From Candidatus Omnitrophota bacterium (GTDB taxonomy: Bacteria; Omnitrophota; Gorgyraeia; Zapsychrales; Zapsychraceae), in assembly GCA_015233115.1 (NCBI GenBank), contig JADFYJ010000018.1:1-49536 (forward strand): a stretch of DNA of 49,536 bases, written 5' to 3'. The notes beneath the pieces are model-generated. The model was given only the letters and a program-made list of their open reading frames with translations, had not been told where the DNA came from and searched no databases. Below are positions 1 through 8,309 of this stretch, piece by piece. Each line of letters begins with the position of its first letter. Position 1 is the first letter of the stretch. Both the position numbers and the translations under genes were made by a program.

Positions 1-1506
1 CTGGTCGAGCTTACCAGAAGTCCCGGAGTTCTTACTGATAGCACTGGCTACCGTCTCAACCAAAATGTTAAGGCGTCTCAATAAGAACAACGTATGCCTG
101 TAGTGGGCCCGAATTAAAATAGCCCCAACGACTAAAACAGCTGTAATAAGCAGCGTCACCCATCCGCCTTCATTAAACTTTAAAACAACCATGGTGACTA
201 AAATAAAACCGGTCATAACAAAACCCACGCCATTTACCAGCAACTTCTTGAACCACTTCTTTTCTTCTCGACGGCAATTCCACCAATGCCGAACCATCCC
301 CATTTGAGAAAGACAAAAGGTAATAAACACGTTAATACTGTAAAGAACGACGAGTAGATGAAGCGATCCTTTGGTCAAGAAAACAGTTAGCAACGCTGCC
401 GATCCCATCAAAATGACACCGTTCTGAGTCACCAACCTATCACTCAAGCTGGAAAAGCGAGTCGGAGCCCAGCGATCGATAGCCATGTTTGATAACACGC
501 GCGGGCCGTCAACAAAACCTGCCTGTGCCGCTACAAATAACAGCATCGCTTCCGAAACCAATGTCACCAACAAGAACACCTGCCCCCCTTTTCCCCAAGA
601 GATGGTCATGTTTTCTAATAATACAGCATTCAGCGTCTTGCCTTCAACATGTTGCACATTAAAAAGTAAATACGCAATCATCAGTCCTGCGACCGTCACT
701 GCCAAGGAGACCGCCATATACTGCATTGTTTTTTTCCCTGTCAACACTTTAGGCTCACGAAGAATAGGCAACCCATTAGACACCGCCTCAATCCCGGTGA
801 ACGTCCCTGCCCCAAGACTATACGCGCGTAAAACAATAAACAACAAACCAAACCAACCCACTTCTGCACTGACCGAACGAACTTCCCCTGCTCCCGCGCT
901 CATAATCTGAGGAACTTGGCTCAGGTGAGTCGCAATGGCATAAACAATAACCACAATGTGCGTTAATACAAAAGTCATAAATACCGGGGTCAATTGAACT
1001 ACTGTCTCCTTGACGCCTCGCAAGTTCATGAGGATAAGAAGGAAAACTCCTGTCAAAGAACAAGGGACAAGAAGTCCCTGCCAACCTGAAGGGAAAAAAC
1101 TGAACAGTGCGGCCATGCCGCTGACAACAGAGATAGCGATGGTCAAAACATAGTCAATTAAAAGGGCACAACCGGAAACCATCCCGACCGTCGGATTGAT
1201 AAGCTTGCTGGCGACTAAATACCCTCCGCCGCCCGATGGAAAAAGTTCAATAATTTGCGAATAACTGGCACTGACAACAAAAACCGTCAAAGCCGTAAGT
1301 ATCGCCACAAATATCCCTAAATATGTATGCCCGTGAAGAGCCAAAAAAGCTTCCTCTGGCCCATAACAAGACGACGACAACCCATCCGCACCCAAGCCAA
1401 CCCACGCCAAAACCGCGATCAATGATAAATGATGAAAGACATTCTTATCCTGCGGGTCTTTCGCTTTACCAATAATAACGTTCTTCATCGATTTTAAAAA
1501 AGACAT
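1..1506 (-). CDS. kimA: KimA-like APC-family potassium permease (3' end cut off)
   Basis: Inner-membrane transporter of the amino acid-polyamine-organocation superfamily, probably a proton-coupled K+ importer like Bacillus KimA/YdaO. The reading frame is open for all 502 codons from the ATG at 1506 to the window edge. The ATG follows a strong GGAGGA ribosome site. TM1 carries the motif GADGLSSSCYGPEEAF, and residues just after include FPSGGGGYLVASK and LLIDYVLTIAISV, which match the KimA pattern (SSVAYGTE, GGGAYIVSK, LLVDYILTVAVS). Hydrophobic segments alternate throughout, about 11-12 in all. KimA is about 600 residues, so roughly 100 C-terminal residues lie outside the window. The c-di-AMP riboswitch directly upstream supports K+ transport over amino acid transport. 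Substrate is inferred. Confidence 0.85.
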   Translation of the reverse strand, partial: MSFLKSMKNVIIGKAKDPQDKNVFHHLSLIAVLAWVGLGADGLSSSCYGPEEAFLALHGHTYLGIFVAILTALTVFVVSASYSQIIELFPSGGGGYLVASKLINPTVGMVSGCALLIDYVLTIAISVVSGMAALFSFFPSGWQGLLVPCSLTGVFLLILMNLRGVKETVVQLTPVFMTFVLTHIVVIVYAIATHLSQVPQIMSAGAGEVRSVSAEVGWFGLLFIVLRAYSLGAGTFTGIEAVSNGLPILREPKVLTGKKTMQYMAVSLAVTVAGLMIAYLLFNVQHVEGKTLNAVLLENMTISWGKGGQVFLLVTLVSEAMLLFVAAQAGFVDGPRVLSNMAIDRWAPTRFSSLSDRLVTQNGVILMGSAALLTVFLTKGSLHLLVVLYSINVFITFCLSQMGMVRHWWNCRREEKKWFKKLLVNGVGFVMTGFILVTMVVLKFNEGGWVTLLITAVLVVGAILIRAHYRHTLFLLRRLNILVETVASAISKNSGTSGKLDQ

Positions 1507-1629
1507 ACCATCCTCCTTTAAATATCCCTCGTCTCGGGGTTCTATTAGAACACACGTATCCTCGGGATGTGTTTGAAAGAATCCTTTCAAAAACAAAAAA
1601 ACCAAGAGCTCACCCCTGGTTTATATCCA

Positions 1630-1806
1630 CATGGTTGAGCTGACGAGGTTAGCTGACGGGCTCGGGTTGTGTGACCCTAATCCTCCGCAGTTAGCGGACA
1701 CCTCGCGCCATTCCTCATGCGCGAGAGTGTGAGATATTAGCCCCCGGACCTTACGGTCCTGTTTGGTTTCCCCGCTTTCCATAAAACATCCGAAGATGTC
1801 TCAAGA
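1630..1806 (-). promoter_or_regulatory. c-di-AMP (ydaO/yuaA) riboswitch
   Basis: On the minus strand the leader of the permease gene holds the conserved blocks of the ydaO class in order: GCGGGGAAACC, a short hairpin GGACCGTAAGGTCC, GGGGGCTAAT, two further hairpins (arms CTCGCGC/GCGCGAG and TCCGC/GCGGA), ATTAGGGT, and the diagnostic 3' block CCCGTCAGCTAACCTCG. A P1-like helix can form between CTTGAG at 1800-1805 and CTCAA at about 1634-1638. The class senses c-di-AMP and usually turns off K+ or osmolyte uptake genes when the ligand is high. About 125 nt separate it from the start codon. I see no clean terminator in that gap, so the expression platform is unclear. Confidence 0.9.
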
Positions 1807-1840
1807 AAATTAAGCGTTCTATATTCAAATCTTCATAAAG

Positions 1841-1880
1841 CAAAAAAGCTCGAGCGCAATTATCCATTGCATTCGAGCTT
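1841..1880 (-). terminator. Rho-independent terminator
   Basis: A 15-bp stem (arms 1846-1860 and 1866-1880, two wobble or mismatched positions) closes a 5-nt loop and is followed on the minus strand by TTTTTG. It probably ends the transcript of the 127-residue secreted protein gene and insulates the riboswitch leader downstream. Confidence 0.8.
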
Positions 1881-2099
1881 CATTGCCCAACGACCTTTAA
1901 TAGCCGTCTATTTTTTTAATATTAGCAGATTTCTATTCTTCGTCAAGGTAAAACGCGCTCGCACCCTCACGTTCATCAATGTCCATATCCATATGGATGT
2001 TATCGTAATGATCAGCCCAAAAAGAACAATGACTTATTTCCCCTATTTGCTAACTTTTTTCTCCATTCTTATTACAAAACAAAAATCCTTAAAATACAA

Positions 2100-2483
2100 T
2101 TATTTTTTCTCAGCCCCAGCCGCGGGTATGCCTTTGGATTCGACGCTAGGTTCAACCGCTGTTTCTACCTTGGGTTGTTCACCCTTAAGAACTCTCACCC
2201 CGGCAGATTCATTCGTGCCTACTTTAAGCTTAATTCTCACCCTATCTCCAACTTTAATCTCTGCCGCTGCCTTAGCACTAATTTTTATAGTCCTTGATTC
2301 TCCAGTCTTCTCTTCTTTGACCACAATGGTATTTGCTGTGGTATCGATAGAAACTACTTCCGCCACGATCCGGTCATACTTCTGTTCCGCCTTATTTTTA
2401 CTGCCCGATTTTGCAGCCCAGCTCGGCATGGCCACGCCAAGGACCAACACCATCATTAAAGCTATTCCTAAATTTTTTTTCAC
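2100..2483 (-). CDS. Small secreted protein with beta-rich domain
   Basis: 127 residues with a GTG start at 2483, chosen because GGAGG lies five bases upstream. Residues 1-23 form a signal peptide ending in SWAAKS. The mature part, KYDRIVAEVVSIDTTANTIV and EIKVGDRVRIKLKVG, looks like a small beta-barrel of the DUF5666/OB type seen in periplasmic proteins. The C-terminus is low-complexity and rich in Glu, Ala and Lys. It is probably periplasmic. No function can be assigned. It is monocistronic, with a terminator about 220 bp downstream. Confidence 0.75.
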   Translation of the reverse strand: MKKNLGIALMMVLVLGVAMPSWAAKSGSKNKAEQKYDRIVAEVVSIDTTANTIVVKEEKTGESRTIKISAKAAAEIKVGDRVRIKLKVGTNESAGVRVLKGEQPKVETAVEPSVESKGIPAAGAEKK

Positions 2484-2555
2484 ACGCCCTCCTTTGTTAA
2501 TTTTTAATATTTAAACATTTTACTAAAATAAATTAAAATAGGGGTTAGCCTCTTT

Positions 2556-3002
2556 TTATTTCTTTATAAACTCAACAGCCAAACCATGCGTTTTACAATA
2601 GTTGTTTATTTTTTCGTCAGCTGTCATAATCGCCGCGTTAATATTTTTTGCCGTCGCAATAATCATCCGGTCAGCAGGATCTCCGTGAAACGAATCTCCA
2701 AGCTGCGTACTGTCCAGCATGACATCAATCGATAATGGTTCAAGAAATAATCCATAACCTTTAAATGATTCTTTGACCCAAAGCGTTACATCTTTGGACA
2801 ACGATATCCTTTTTTTCGCGACCAACATTCCTATTTCCCAGACCGAAATGGCAGAGATCCGGACTAATTCGTGTGAAGCATATTGATTTATAAGGGAAAG
2901 ATACTTTTTATCATTGAGTTCTTCACTGCCATTTAATAACCATATCCAGATATGCGTATCGAGCAGTAAATATTTTGTTTTGTTTTTTGGATTATTGGAC
3001 AT
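2556..3002 (-). CDS. vapC: VapC-type PIN-domain toxin
   Basis: 148-residue PIN-domain ribonuclease. The acidic metal-binding residues are visible: D15 in LLLDTHIWIW, E56 in SVWEIGM, D108 and D111 in GDPADRMI, and D129 in TADEKI. Family members cleave tRNA or rRNA when released from their antitoxin. The start codon lies inside the 3' end of the upstream antitoxin gene (11-bp overlap), the usual translational coupling of such pairs. The exact RNA target cannot be read from the sequence. Confidence 0.88.
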   Translation of the reverse strand: MSNNPKNKTKYLLLDTHIWIWLLNGSEELNDKKYLSLINQYASHELVRISAISVWEIGMLVAKKRISLSKDVTLWVKESFKGYGLFLEPLSIDVMLDSTQLGDSFHGDPADRMIIATAKNINAAIMTADEKINNYCKTHGLAVEFIKK

Positions 3003-3216
3003 CCCATGACTCGCTGATTGGAGAAATGATCTCTCCTTTAATAACGACAGTATCTTTTAAAAACCCAAACAACGGATTTTTAATTTGCGGATCAACGCCG
3101 ACCAATTTCGCGACAGGCCTCCCGTATTTTGTAATAATAACTTCCCGGTGATGTTTTTGCACATCATCCATGATCCGCAAACACCCGGCTTTAAATTTTC
3201 CAGCGGTAATGATCAT
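2992..3216 (-). CDS. Phd/YefM-family antitoxin
   Basis: 74 residues. The N-terminal half, AGKFKAGCLRIMDDVQKHHREVIITKYGRPVAKLVG, is the Phd/YefM DNA-binding fold, with the typical KYGRPVAKL strand. The C-terminal tail (FLKDTVVIKGEIISPISESWDV) should wrap the VapC partner encoded immediately downstream. AGGAG lies five bases before the ATG. Antitoxins of this class repress their own promoter with the toxin as co-repressor. Confidence 0.85.
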   Translation of the reverse strand: MIITAGKFKAGCLRIMDDVQKHHREVIITKYGRPVAKLVGVDPQIKNPLFGFLKDTVVIKGEIISPISESWDVQ

Positions 3217-3236
3217 TTTTGCTCCTATTTATTCAA

Positions 3237-3265
3237 AGGATATCATGGTCATACTTAATAGTCAA
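3237..3265 (-). promoter_or_regulatory. Promoter of the phd-vapC operon
   Basis: The minus strand reads TTGACT (3260-3265), a 17-bp spacer, then TATCCT (3237-3242), about 20 bp upstream of the antitoxin start. It is a close sigma-70 match. The AT-rich spacer is where an autoregulatory Phd site would be expected, but I see no perfect palindrome. Confidence 0.65.
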
Positions 3266-3328
3266 TATCTTTACTTGGAACGACACCTTATCACCCTTAC
3301 ACGATCGAACCTGTGTGTGAGTTAATCC

Positions 3329-4105
3329 CTACTTTTTATTAAAACTTTCGCTCAACAAACAAAGCATTTTAACGATTTTATATATTTCCGTCTCCCCCTG
3401 CTCATTAGTATCGTTTCCAATAATCGCCTCCATCTGATTCTTTTCAAAGACTAAATCTGACAACCAAAAAACCCCTGCAAATAATTGTTCAATAGTATTT
3501 TTATTAACTTGCAGAAAAAATTCAATATGCTGATTTTTTTCACCTATAGCCGTCACCTTTTGAAGTTCAAAATTAGGAATTTTAATAATCTTTTCACCCA
3601 ACAAACCAGGTAAATTCCCCTGCGTGAGGTAAAAATCTGGACTTTCGATAATGGGAATCACAACAGAGATGTTTTCACTTCGGTTTTGATGCCGGGTTTT
3701 ACTACTAGACCCTTCCCATTTATAAGATGCCAATACTTCAAATTGTTGCGAGTCTAAATGGCCTTTAACGTGTATTTGATAGCGGTCAAGCTCATGACAA
3801 CTCCAGCCATATCTTTTGGATTCCTCAATAATATCAAAAAAGTAATTTTTCCCTCGATACGGATGCTTCCGTAACTCATCCCTCCGGATACTTTTAATTG
3901 GCTTTGCAAAGAAAATAAGCGATAAGAAAAACCCAAACAATATCAAGCCAAAAGAGCCGAAACTACAATAACCAAAAACCTTTTCTAACGGAGGAAAGAA
4001 GAAATGACATAAAGCCGTCAGAAACATAAGGACAATCGGCATACAAATAATAATCACCAAATAATTGAAATTGGTGATTTGTCCTTTGTCATTAAATCTG
4101 ACCAT
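3329..4105 (-). CDS. Unknown two-helix membrane protein
   Basis: 258 residues. The start follows AAGGAG. Two hydrophobic segments (about residues 14-34 and 46-68) are separated by a short loop. The remaining 190 residues are soluble, charged and probably cytoplasmic. The soluble part has alternating beta-type segments (YQIHVKGHLDSQQFEVLASY, IEFFLQVNKNTIEQLF) and no motif I recognise. It is monocistronic, between the toxin-antitoxin pair and the primase-helicase operon, so it may belong to the accessory island. Related small membrane-anchored proteins occur in defence loci, but nothing here proves such a role. Confidence 0.6.
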   Translation of the reverse strand: MVRFNDKGQITNFNYLVIIICMPIVLMFLTALCHFFFPPLEKVFGYCSFGSFGLILFGFFLSLIFFAKPIKSIRRDELRKHPYRGKNYFFDIIEESKRYGWSCHELDRYQIHVKGHLDSQQFEVLASYKWEGSSSKTRHQNRSENISVVIPIIESPDFYLTQGNLPGLLGEKIIKIPNFELQKVTAIGEKNQHIEFFLQVNKNTIEQLFAGVFWLSDLVFEKNQMEAIIGNDTNEQGETEIYKIVKMLCLLSESFNKK

Positions 4106-4195
4106 AAGCTAATCTCCTTTTCAAAATAATATCGCAAACCATCGAAATTAGCAATAACACTAATTGTAAGTTCTAAATCCTATCAAGGGTCAATG

Positions 4196-4231
4196 AAAAA
4201 CCCGCTGCAAGTCATGGACTCACAACGGGTT
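4196..4231 (-). terminator. Rho-independent terminator after the primase-helicase operon
   Basis: A 15-bp stem with two G-U type positions (arms 4199-4213 and 4217-4231) closes a 3-nt loop and is followed on the minus strand by TTTTTC. It is the first clear terminator downstream of the helicase stop at 4461. Confidence 0.75.
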
Positions 4232-4460
4232 CATATCAGGGTCCCAGGGTGGGGTCACGAGTAAAAACCTCTCTGTTTTTCCCCAACATTACTATAGAAA
4301 CATTTACCATTTTGCAGGTCAAATTCTCAAATCAGAGAGTTTTTCCTCAAGATTTTTGTCCAAAATGTCCGCTTTTTGAGAGGGCAAAAAACTGTAACTC
4401 TCTAGCGTGTAATATTTTGAGTGTTGTCCAGGGTTTAGAGGTGGACAAGGGTTTTTGGGG
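4232..4460 (-). other. Non-coding 3' region of the helicase transcript
   Basis: No convincing gene. An inverted repeat TTGTCCA/TGGACAA (4424-4430 and 4442-4448) sits just after the helicase stop codon. Further GGACA/TGTCC words occur near 4358-4372. Variants of GAGAG followed by T-rich runs recur three times. The composition suggests a decayed mobile-element end or a long 3' UTR. An open frame on the plus strand (4249-4464) has no ribosome site and no recognisable protein. Confidence 0.3.
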
Positions 4461-6878
4461 TTAATTTGCCTCAGTTCTAATCTCATACCCAAGCATTTTA
4501 TACGTCTTTAAACGCCGCTGAAACATCCGCTCCAACACGGACACGCTTTTGTCGACGTAGTCATATATACGAATATCTTTTTTATCCTTATGATATCGGT
4601 GAAGACGTCCTGCATACTGAACAATCTTACCCTTAAACGAACTTGGCATGGTCAAAAAAAGTGTGTCCAAACGCGGCGCGTCAAAACCTTCTCCGATATA
4701 CGACCCCGTCGCTAAGATAACTTTTCGGCAATTCTCAGGACTTTCTTTGATTTTTTCAAAAGCGTCCCGCCTTGCTTTCTGACGCACTCCGCCGTGCAAT
4801 TGGAATAAAACATCAACCTTGCCCTCCAATAATTTCGCCAAAAATTCCAAATGTTCCCGTCTTTCTGTCAAAATTAATGGAAATCTTCCTTCCTCCAATG
4901 CCTCCACAACATCCTGCACAATAAGCTGATTTCTTTCAGTATCTTCTATCATTCTGCTTGATACATCATGAATTTTAATATTATCGTTCCATTCATGCTC
5001 GAAATCTGTAACCCGCGGGATAACCCAAGATGCTGACACATGAGCTGAAAGATCTTTATGTTTGATCCTGTGAGATATCGGTCCGCACTGCATGTGAATA
5101 ATCGGCTGATGCCCGTCCCTCCGGTATGGCGTGGCTGTTAATCCCAAAACATACTTCGCCTTTACCTGCAAAAGAACCTTCTCAAAAGAAACTGCTCCGA
5201 CGTGATGGCACTCATCTACAATAACAAAACCATAATCTGCAATACGATTATCGACCCCATCAGCTAAATCCATGCTCTGAACCATCGCTATATCGATAAT
5301 TCCATTTGATTTGTTCTTTCCCCCGCCTATCTGCCCAATCTCTTTTTTGTCGATTCCCAAAAGGGAAGATATCTGAAGCCTCCATTGATCCATCAAAGGT
5401 TTACGATGAACCAAAATAAGCGTGTTCATTTTTCGTTGAACAACAGCCGCGAGAGCCAAGACAGTCTTACCCATGCCCGGCGGCGCCACAAACACACCGA
5501 AGTCCGATTCGATGACTTCCTTCAGAGCAGTCTCCTGTTCTTCATTAAGCTCACCTTTAGATTCAAAATCAACGTGCTGATCAATGCAGCGCTTATCTTC
5601 AACCTTCAAACCAACGCCATACTCTTCTAAAAGCGCATTCACATCATTCAGACATCCTCGCGGCAACGAAAGATATTCGTCAACAATTTCCGCGCAACAA
5701 ATGACCCGAGGAGTGGCATGCGTGGAAAACCTCATCTTCTGCTTTTTGTAAAATTCCGGATTCTGGAATGCTGCCAAATGTTTAAGCTGATTGAACAAAA
5801 CCGATGGCCCCGTTCCGGTTTTGATGTATATCCGGTTAGCCAGAACAGCCTCAAGCACCTTAGGTAATTCTCTAATTTCAACCTTAAACCGTTTTTTTCC
5901 AGAAGGAAGCCTCATCCACGGTTCATCATCCTCTTCAACCGGACTATGTCGGGCAGCAATGACTTGACCATTTTTTGTCGCCTCACCTACAAACGTTTCT
6001 ACCTCCTTGTAACACATTTTTTTGATAGACGACAAAAATATCCACTGATCTGAATAAGGCATGCCGTCGTCATTAATAAAAACGCTGTTACCCTTTAACA
6101 TGGCTTCTTTCTGAAACGGAAGCGCAATCAAATTACCAAACCCGCCTTTTGGCAAAGTATCCTGGTTCGGAAACAGGCGGTCATAACTCTTCATGTCAAT
6201 CTGATAACGCCTCGCCATGGTTTTTGTAATCAAAGAACTTCCCAGTTTCCGTGCCAATACAGCGGGGATTTCTTCATTGAAAAAAATCCAGACATGTCCT
6301 CCGTTTCCGGAACGCGATCGCTCCACAACGGCAGGAATACCTTCCTCACGACTAGTCGCAATGACAGCGCGAACATCCTCCAACCAATGCTCCTTATCGA
6401 AATCCATCGCCAAAAAGAAACAGTTTTCATTTTTAAGCATTGGATAGACACCCACGACCTGACTTCCAGCCAAATGTTGTTTGATGGCGATATTATCGAG
6501 AGGAAAAAACTGCTGATTGGGGCATTCGGAACACTTAACAGCAGGTTTCTTGCAAAGACTCCTTACCCATTCGTTCTTGCAGGCAGGACTATAACCACGT
6601 TTACCAGTACGGTTGTTAACCCATAACCGGGCATAAACATCACCCCGGCCACGGAAATAACTCTGAAATAAAATGATTTTATCATCACAAAATGTGCGTT
6701 GTTGATGTGTGCCTTCTTCGACGCGAGGTAAAGCTTGAGATGACTGCGATTTCTGAAGGCATTGTGCTTTTAGATTGGTCAAAAACGTGATCTGCTCATC
6801 AATCTGTTTGATCCGGCTCTCAAGATCATCCTTATCGCGGAATTCATTCATTTGATTCCTTAATTTCCAAAAAGCCAT
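4461..6878 (-). CDS. TOTE-type primase fused to SF2 helicase
   Basis: 805-residue fusion. Residues 1-45 form a coiled coil. A four-cysteine patch (SPACKNEWVRSLC and CSECP) precedes an archaeo-eukaryotic primase domain, about residues 60-310, with the catalytic hhDhD motif LAMDFDKE (near 158), the sGxH-like motif RSGNGGHVW (near 193) and the strand NLIALPFQ. A helicase with Walker A APPGMGKT (near 467), DECHH (near 555), GLTATPYRR and a helicase-C domain with YAGRLHRYHK follows. This order matches the primase-helicase of predicted TOTE conflict systems. No nuclease domain is visible. The ATG at 6878 lies inside the upstream ATPase gene; an ATG at 6851, five bases after AAGGAA and just beyond that gene's stop, is an equally good start. 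Confidence 0.85.
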   Translation of the reverse strand: MAFWKLRNQMNEFRDKDDLESRIKQIDEQITFLTNLKAQCLQKSQSSQALPRVEEGTHQQRTFCDDKIILFQSYFRGRGDVYARLWVNNRTGKRGYSPACKNEWVRSLCKKPAVKCSECPNQQFFPLDNIAIKQHLAGSQVVGVYPMLKNENCFFLAMDFDKEHWLEDVRAVIATSREEGIPAVVERSRSGNGGHVWIFFNEEIPAVLARKLGSSLITKTMARRYQIDMKSYDRLFPNQDTLPKGGFGNLIALPFQKEAMLKGNSVFINDDGMPYSDQWIFLSSIKKMCYKEVETFVGEATKNGQVIAARHSPVEEDDEPWMRLPSGKKRFKVEIRELPKVLEAVLANRIYIKTGTGPSVLFNQLKHLAAFQNPEFYKKQKMRFSTHATPRVICCAEIVDEYLSLPRGCLNDVNALLEEYGVGLKVEDKRCIDQHVDFESKGELNEEQETALKEVIESDFGVFVAPPGMGKTVLALAAVVQRKMNTLILVHRKPLMDQWRLQISSLLGIDKKEIGQIGGGKNKSNGIIDIAMVQSMDLADGVDNRIADYGFVIVDECHHVGAVSFEKVLLQVKAKYVLGLTATPYRRDGHQPIIHMQCGPISHRIKHKDLSAHVSASWVIPRVTDFEHEWNDNIKIHDVSSRMIEDTERNQLIVQDVVEALEEGRFPLILTERREHLEFLAKLLEGKVDVLFQLHGGVRQKARRDAFEKIKESPENCRKVILATGSYIGEGFDAPRLDTLFLTMPSSFKGKIVQYAGRLHRYHKDKKDIRIYDYVDKSVSVLERMFQRRLKTYKMLGYEIRTEAN

Positions 6879-8131
6879 TTATAAACCGGGACAACTTCAA
6901 TATTCTTCCCAGCGATTTGCAATTGCTCTTCCACATCATCTGTTAAAATAAGCCCAGTTTTAAGCTTCAGTTCATCCATGGCCTTCACAAGAGCATTGAT
7001 CTCTCTTTGCCTCGTTTTGTCATTACGCAAATTATCAGCAACCTGAATCAGCTTCAAATCCTTCCGGCCGAACTTAACCAAAAAGTCGACCTCCAGATTA
7101 TTTGACGTTTTATAATAATAAACTTCCTGATAATTACGCCTCAGTTCAAGAAATACCAAATTCTCCAAAAACTTACCTTTATTTCTGGAAAATTGAAAAG
7201 CGACCGACTCGGCTAAACCATTGTCGATACAATAAATTTTCTTTAAAGCGACAAACTGCTCTTTTAAAGAAAATGAGAATTTATTGATAAGAAATATCAA
7301 ATAACTATTCTCTAAATAATCCGCGTAACTTTTGATCGTGTTCATACTGCCAACCCCAAGAACTTTCTTCAAATTGTTATACGAAAACGTCCCACCGATA
7401 TTGCTTAACAGATACAGTCCCAACTCACGCAACGGCTTGACTTGCTTGATACCATATCTTGCCACAATATCCCGGTAGAGAATGTCCTCGTAAACCCGTT
7501 TCAAAAGGGTTTGATCCTGATATTTTAAATATTCAGGCATGCCGCCATGCTGAAGATATTCAGCAAAATACTTTTTGACTGCAGCCCTTTCTACAGTAAG
7601 AGATAATCCCTGCTTGGACAATTTAAAACCTTTGAATGAAAGAAATTCCACGAATGAAAACGGGAACAATTCTACGCTGATGTTCCTGCCGGATAATTTT
7701 GTGCCAAGTTCTTTGCTTAACAAAGAAGCGTTTGAACCCGTGATAAAAAACTTGCAACCCTTCCCCTGCATCCGGCGGACAAAAACCTCCCATTTGGCAA
7801 CATTTTGAATTTCATCAAAAAAGAAAACTTTTTTATCGCCGTAAAGCTCTAAAAAAACTTCATAGAGATCATTAAAATCATCAACGGTAAACTCGATGAG
7901 CCGTTCATCTTCAAAATTAAGGTAATAAATACCATTTTTATAGAGATCGTTTATAACCTGATTAAACAAGGTTGACTTACCGCAACGACGCACACCGGAA
8001 ACAACCACAGCATGGGGTAAAGCAGCATGCCGCACAACCACGCTCAAGGCCCCCCTGGGAACACCCGGGCTTAAATTTCGACGGTCTTCTGCCTGTTCAA
8101 GGATTATTTCTTTTAATAAAGATTTTTGCAT
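6860..8131 (-). CDS. AAA+ ATPase with DUF4143 domain
   Basis: 423 residues. Walker A is GVRRCGKST (46-54), Walker B is FFFDEIQN with D106-E107, and the sensor-like motif ITGSNASLL follows. The second half is the DUF4143 region, ending in a PD-(D/E)XK-like core, NNLEVDFLV then LIQV. This family is widespread in mobile and defence regions, and its substrate is unknown. The stop codon overlaps the start of the primase-helicase gene (19 bp), so the two are almost certainly co-translated and may act together. AGGAGA precedes the ATG. The promoter carries a palindrome over its -35 box. Confidence 0.88.
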   Translation of the reverse strand: MQKSLLKEIILEQAEDRRNLSPGVPRGALSVVVRHAALPHAVVVSGVRRCGKSTLFNQVINDLYKNGIYYLNFEDERLIEFTVDDFNDLYEVFLELYGDKKVFFFDEIQNVAKWEVFVRRMQGKGCKFFITGSNASLLSKELGTKLSGRNISVELFPFSFVEFLSFKGFKLSKQGLSLTVERAAVKKYFAEYLQHGGMPEYLKYQDQTLLKRVYEDILYRDIVARYGIKQVKPLRELGLYLLSNIGGTFSYNNLKKVLGVGSMNTIKSYADYLENSYLIFLINKFSFSLKEQFVALKKIYCIDNGLAESVAFQFSRNKGKFLENLVFLELRRNYQEVYYYKTSNNLEVDFLVKFGRKDLKLIQVADNLRNDKTRQREINALVKAMDELKLKTGLILTDDVEEQLQIAGKNIEVVPVYKWLFGN

Positions 8132-8161
8132 TTAGGCTTCTCCTATCTCATTACTGATGAG

Positions 8162-8200
8162 AGCATATCACACATAGTTCTCACTGTCAATGATAACTAT
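8162..8200 (-). promoter_or_regulatory. Promoter with palindromic operator for the ATPase-helicase operon
   Basis: The minus strand reads TTGACA (8185-8190), 17 bp, then TATGCT (8162-8167). An inverted repeat, ATAGTTATCA on one side and TGAGAACTAT on the other (8174-8183 and 8191-8200, 9 of 10 paired, 7-bp gap), encloses the -35 box. A repressor bound there would block RNA polymerase. The site is also in the upstream region of the divergent transposase. Confidence 0.7.
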
Positions 8201-8309
8201 TAAAAAGCACTTATTATCTACATGTCACAACAAATTATATCACCATATTAACTCTATTGTTTTTATAATGTATCGTTCAACCATATTATTAGTCGTTAAG
8301 GAGAAAACC

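Noticed and set aside
485..1084. Two open frames (one on each strand) within the permease region
   Set aside because: Both are shadows of the 502-codon permease frame, which is open across the whole interval.
2524..2560. Possible terminator AGAGG-CTAA-CCCCT after vapC
   Set aside because: Only a five-pair stem with one wobble and an interrupted T/A tail; too weak to list.
4249..4464. Open reading frame on the plus strand between helicase and terminator
   Set aside because: No ribosome site, no recognisable protein, and it overlaps a terminator-proximal repeat region; better read as non-coding.
8190..8309. N-terminal extension of the transposase frame
   Set aside because: It covers the divergent promoter/operator and lacks a ribosome site; the ATG at 8310 has AAGGAGA.
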